In this document: one piece after another, positions 63,136-64,000 of the stretch
How positions within the stretch are numbered: the first letter of the stretch is position 1
Layout: the number at the start of each line of letters is the position of its first letter
Assembly: GCA_045589495.1 (NCBI GenBank)
Contig: JAZNPF010000029.1
Location: 60,797 to 124,796, forward strand
Reading direction: 5' to 3'
Length of the DNA stretch: 64,000 bases
DNA from: SIG455 sp045589495
Lineage (GTDB): Bacteria > Bacillota > Clostridia > UMGS1810
Program-made: the position numbers and the translations under genes
The notes under the pieces: model-generated
What the model was told of the DNA's origin: nothing
The model's input: the letters and a program-made list of their open reading frames with translations, nothing else
Database searches by the model: none

Positions 63136-63200
63136 CTTATTTGCGAGTTAATGCCCTAGGTGGTGTAACTACCCTACCTGAGAGAGTTTGGTCTTACAAC

Positions 63201-63215
63201 CCCTTTAACAGCCGT
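63201..63215. repeat. 15-bp direct repeat, copy 2
   Basis: Identical to 63121-63135. The 65 bases between have some self-complementary runs but no structure I can name. Confidence 0.7.
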
Positions 63216-63239
63216 TGCAACTCGACCTCAAAATCGATT

Positions 63240-63731
63240 TTAAATGCTATCTAGTACATTTACAACATTTATGCCTTTTCGCTTTGCATAATCAACTGTA
63301 TTTTTCGTTCCACTCTTTTGCCCATTGAATACTGCAATTACAAGATTTGACCTGTCAACCATCCATTCATTTCGTACCTGATAGCAACCTGTAAAATAAT
63401 GATTATTGATTTCTTTTACAAGGTCAGCCTTTTTAACTATCTTATTAAACCTCATCTTTTCGGTCATGCTCCGCCTGCTCTCAAAATTCGGGTGTGGCAA
63501 AGCACATATAAGATGTAAGTCCTTGTTAGTCTTCTTTCTCTCTAACACAATCTCCGCTGCCCATATATCCGTTCCCATCGCCATGCCTGTTATAAAGGTT
63601 ACATATCCCTCTGCAATAGCCTCATCAATTGCTTTTTCAAGTAACGGCTTAATTTCTTTTTCCCCAAGCTCCATTTTGTCAGGACGATGCCCTGTAAAAC
63701 AACATCTGTGTAATCTTAATTCTTCATTCAT
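63240..63731 (-). CDS. SLOG/YspA-like (DUF1273) protein
   Basis: 163 residues. RCCFTGHRPDKM and TFITGMAMGTDIWAAEIVL are the nucleotide-binding (Rossmann-like) motifs of the YpsA/DUF1273 branch of the SLOG superfamily, followed by ICALPHPNFESR and FNGQKSGT. Members are thought to sense nucleotide-derived ligands and often travel with mobile elements. GAGGTAA site; divergent from an RHH gene. Confidence 0.88.
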   Translation of the reverse strand: MNEELRLHRCCFTGHRPDKMELGEKEIKPLLEKAIDEAIAEGYVTFITGMAMGTDIWAAEIVLERKKTNKDLHLICALPHPNFESRRSMTEKMRFNKIVKKADLVKEINNHYFTGCYQVRNEWMVDRSNLVIAVFNGQKSGTKNTVDYAKRKGINVVNVLDSI

Positions 63732-63756
63732 AATAATTACCTCATAAAATTATTTT

Positions 63757-63773
63757 AGATATACTGTATATCT
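63757..63773. promoter_or_regulatory. Palindromic operator between the SLOG and RHH genes
   Basis: AGATATAC-T-GTATATCT is a perfect palindrome in the divergent spacer. A second inverted repeat AATAAATA / TATTTATT lies at 63807-63828 near the RHH start. The ribbon-helix-helix protein encoded at 63842 is a candidate ligand. Confidence 0.55.
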
Positions 63774-63841
63774 ATTCTTAACATTATAGCACATAAAGGC
63801 TGTAAAATAAATACATAATATATTTATTATGAGGTGATTTT

Positions 63842-64000
63842 ATGGCTATTAAAAGTGTATCTATAAGAATTGAAGAAGAAATGCTCAATAAAATCGGTTA
63901 TGTTGCCGACTACGAAGGCCGAAGCGTTAACAGTCATGTGTTAGTTTTGATTCGTGAAAATATCAAAAAGTTCGAAGAAGAACACGGCTCTATTGATGGT
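63842..64000 (+). CDS. Ribbon-helix-helix (Arc-type) DNA-binding protein, partial
   Basis: 53 codons to the window edge. MAIKSVSIRIEEEMLNKI followed by ADYEGRSVNSHVLVLIRENI is the beta strand-helix-helix pattern of Arc/MetJ-like repressors, common in mobile elements and antitoxins. GAGGTGATTTT ribosome site. 3' end outside the window. Confidence 0.85.
   Translation, partial: MAIKSVSIRIEEEMLNKIGYVADYEGRSVNSHVLVLIRENIKKFEEEHGSIDG

Noticed and set aside
63136..63200. CRISPR-like or structured RNA between the 15-bp repeats
   Set aside because: Only two full repeats, no constant spacer set, no cas genes, and no stable fold that I can draw.
57546..64000. Whole right end as one element of known type
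   Set aside because: The right boundary and the cotJC 3' half are not visible, and the tRNA-Ser copies suggest more than one event, so I do not draw one element.

Overview
The window looks like a chromosome segment of an anaerobic, spore-forming, low-GC Firmicute (class Clostridia), probably a gut or fermentative species. The evidence is AT-rich DNA with strong AGGAGG-type ribosome sites and sigma-A promoters; sporulation genes (ytfJ/gerW, a DacF-type carboxypeptidase, spoVT, cotJA-cotJB-cotJC); a CtsR-McsA-McsB-ClpC stress operon; a sodium-pumping oxaloacetate decarboxylase; an iron-sulfur serine dehydratase; and S-layer (SLH) proteins. I cannot assign a genus from the sequence alone.

Layout. 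1-1.5 kb: the C-terminal part of a large serine recombinase (end of an element lying to the left), then a 36-bp duplication of the 3' end of tRNA-Leu(GAG) and its terminator. 1.5-5.8 kb: hslO and the oxaloacetate decarboxylase operon (gamma-like, biotin carrier, beta, alpha), all on the minus strand. 5.9-12.7 kb: a minus-strand housekeeping and sporulation run (site-2 protease, scpA, scpB, DUF2953, ytfJ, dacF, rluB, GNAT) with lysA upstream. 12.8-19 kb: a MacAB-like export operon followed without a gap by an SLH surface protein. 19-31 kb: L-fucose isomerase with a divergent AraC regulator, a calcium-type P-ATPase, prmC, DUF1385, a C_GCAxxG_C_C protein and a topoisomerase IV pair. 31-41 kb: mostly single genes with their own strong promoters and terminators (purine permease and phosphoribosyltransferase, asnA, tRNA-Asp, a lipoprotein, a sodium symporter, a Cu/Zn-SOD-like protein, cysK, LysR, an esterase, a SemiSWEET-like protein, a LysM-CAP protein). 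41-45.5 kb: a giant cysteine-repeat SLH protein. 45.7-50.5 kb: the ctsR operon with a clear CtsR operator. 50.4-50.9 kb: an AT-rich spacer with clustered DnaA boxes. 51-56.5 kb: an HTH-fused serine dehydratase, an AraC regulator, spoVT, an acyltransferase and rlmD.

56.7-64 kb is the accessory part. The spore-coat operon cotJA-cotJB-cotJC is cut inside cotJC after its first 33 or so codons, and a large serine recombinase gene abuts the break. This resembles the sporulation-gene interruptions known for sigK (skin) and spsM (SP-beta). To the right lie a 52-codon ORF, an 888-residue TetM-like GTPase fused to a YacP/Rae1-like NYN nuclease domain, two truncated tRNA-Ser(CGA)-like copies beside an intact tRNA-Ser(CGA), a small peptide gene, an SLOG-family protein and a ribbon-helix-helix protein that runs off the window. 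The cotJC 3' half is not in the window, so the right end of the insertion is not seen. The strongest candidates for something undescribed are the cotJC-interrupting element and the TetM-like/NYN fusion protein.
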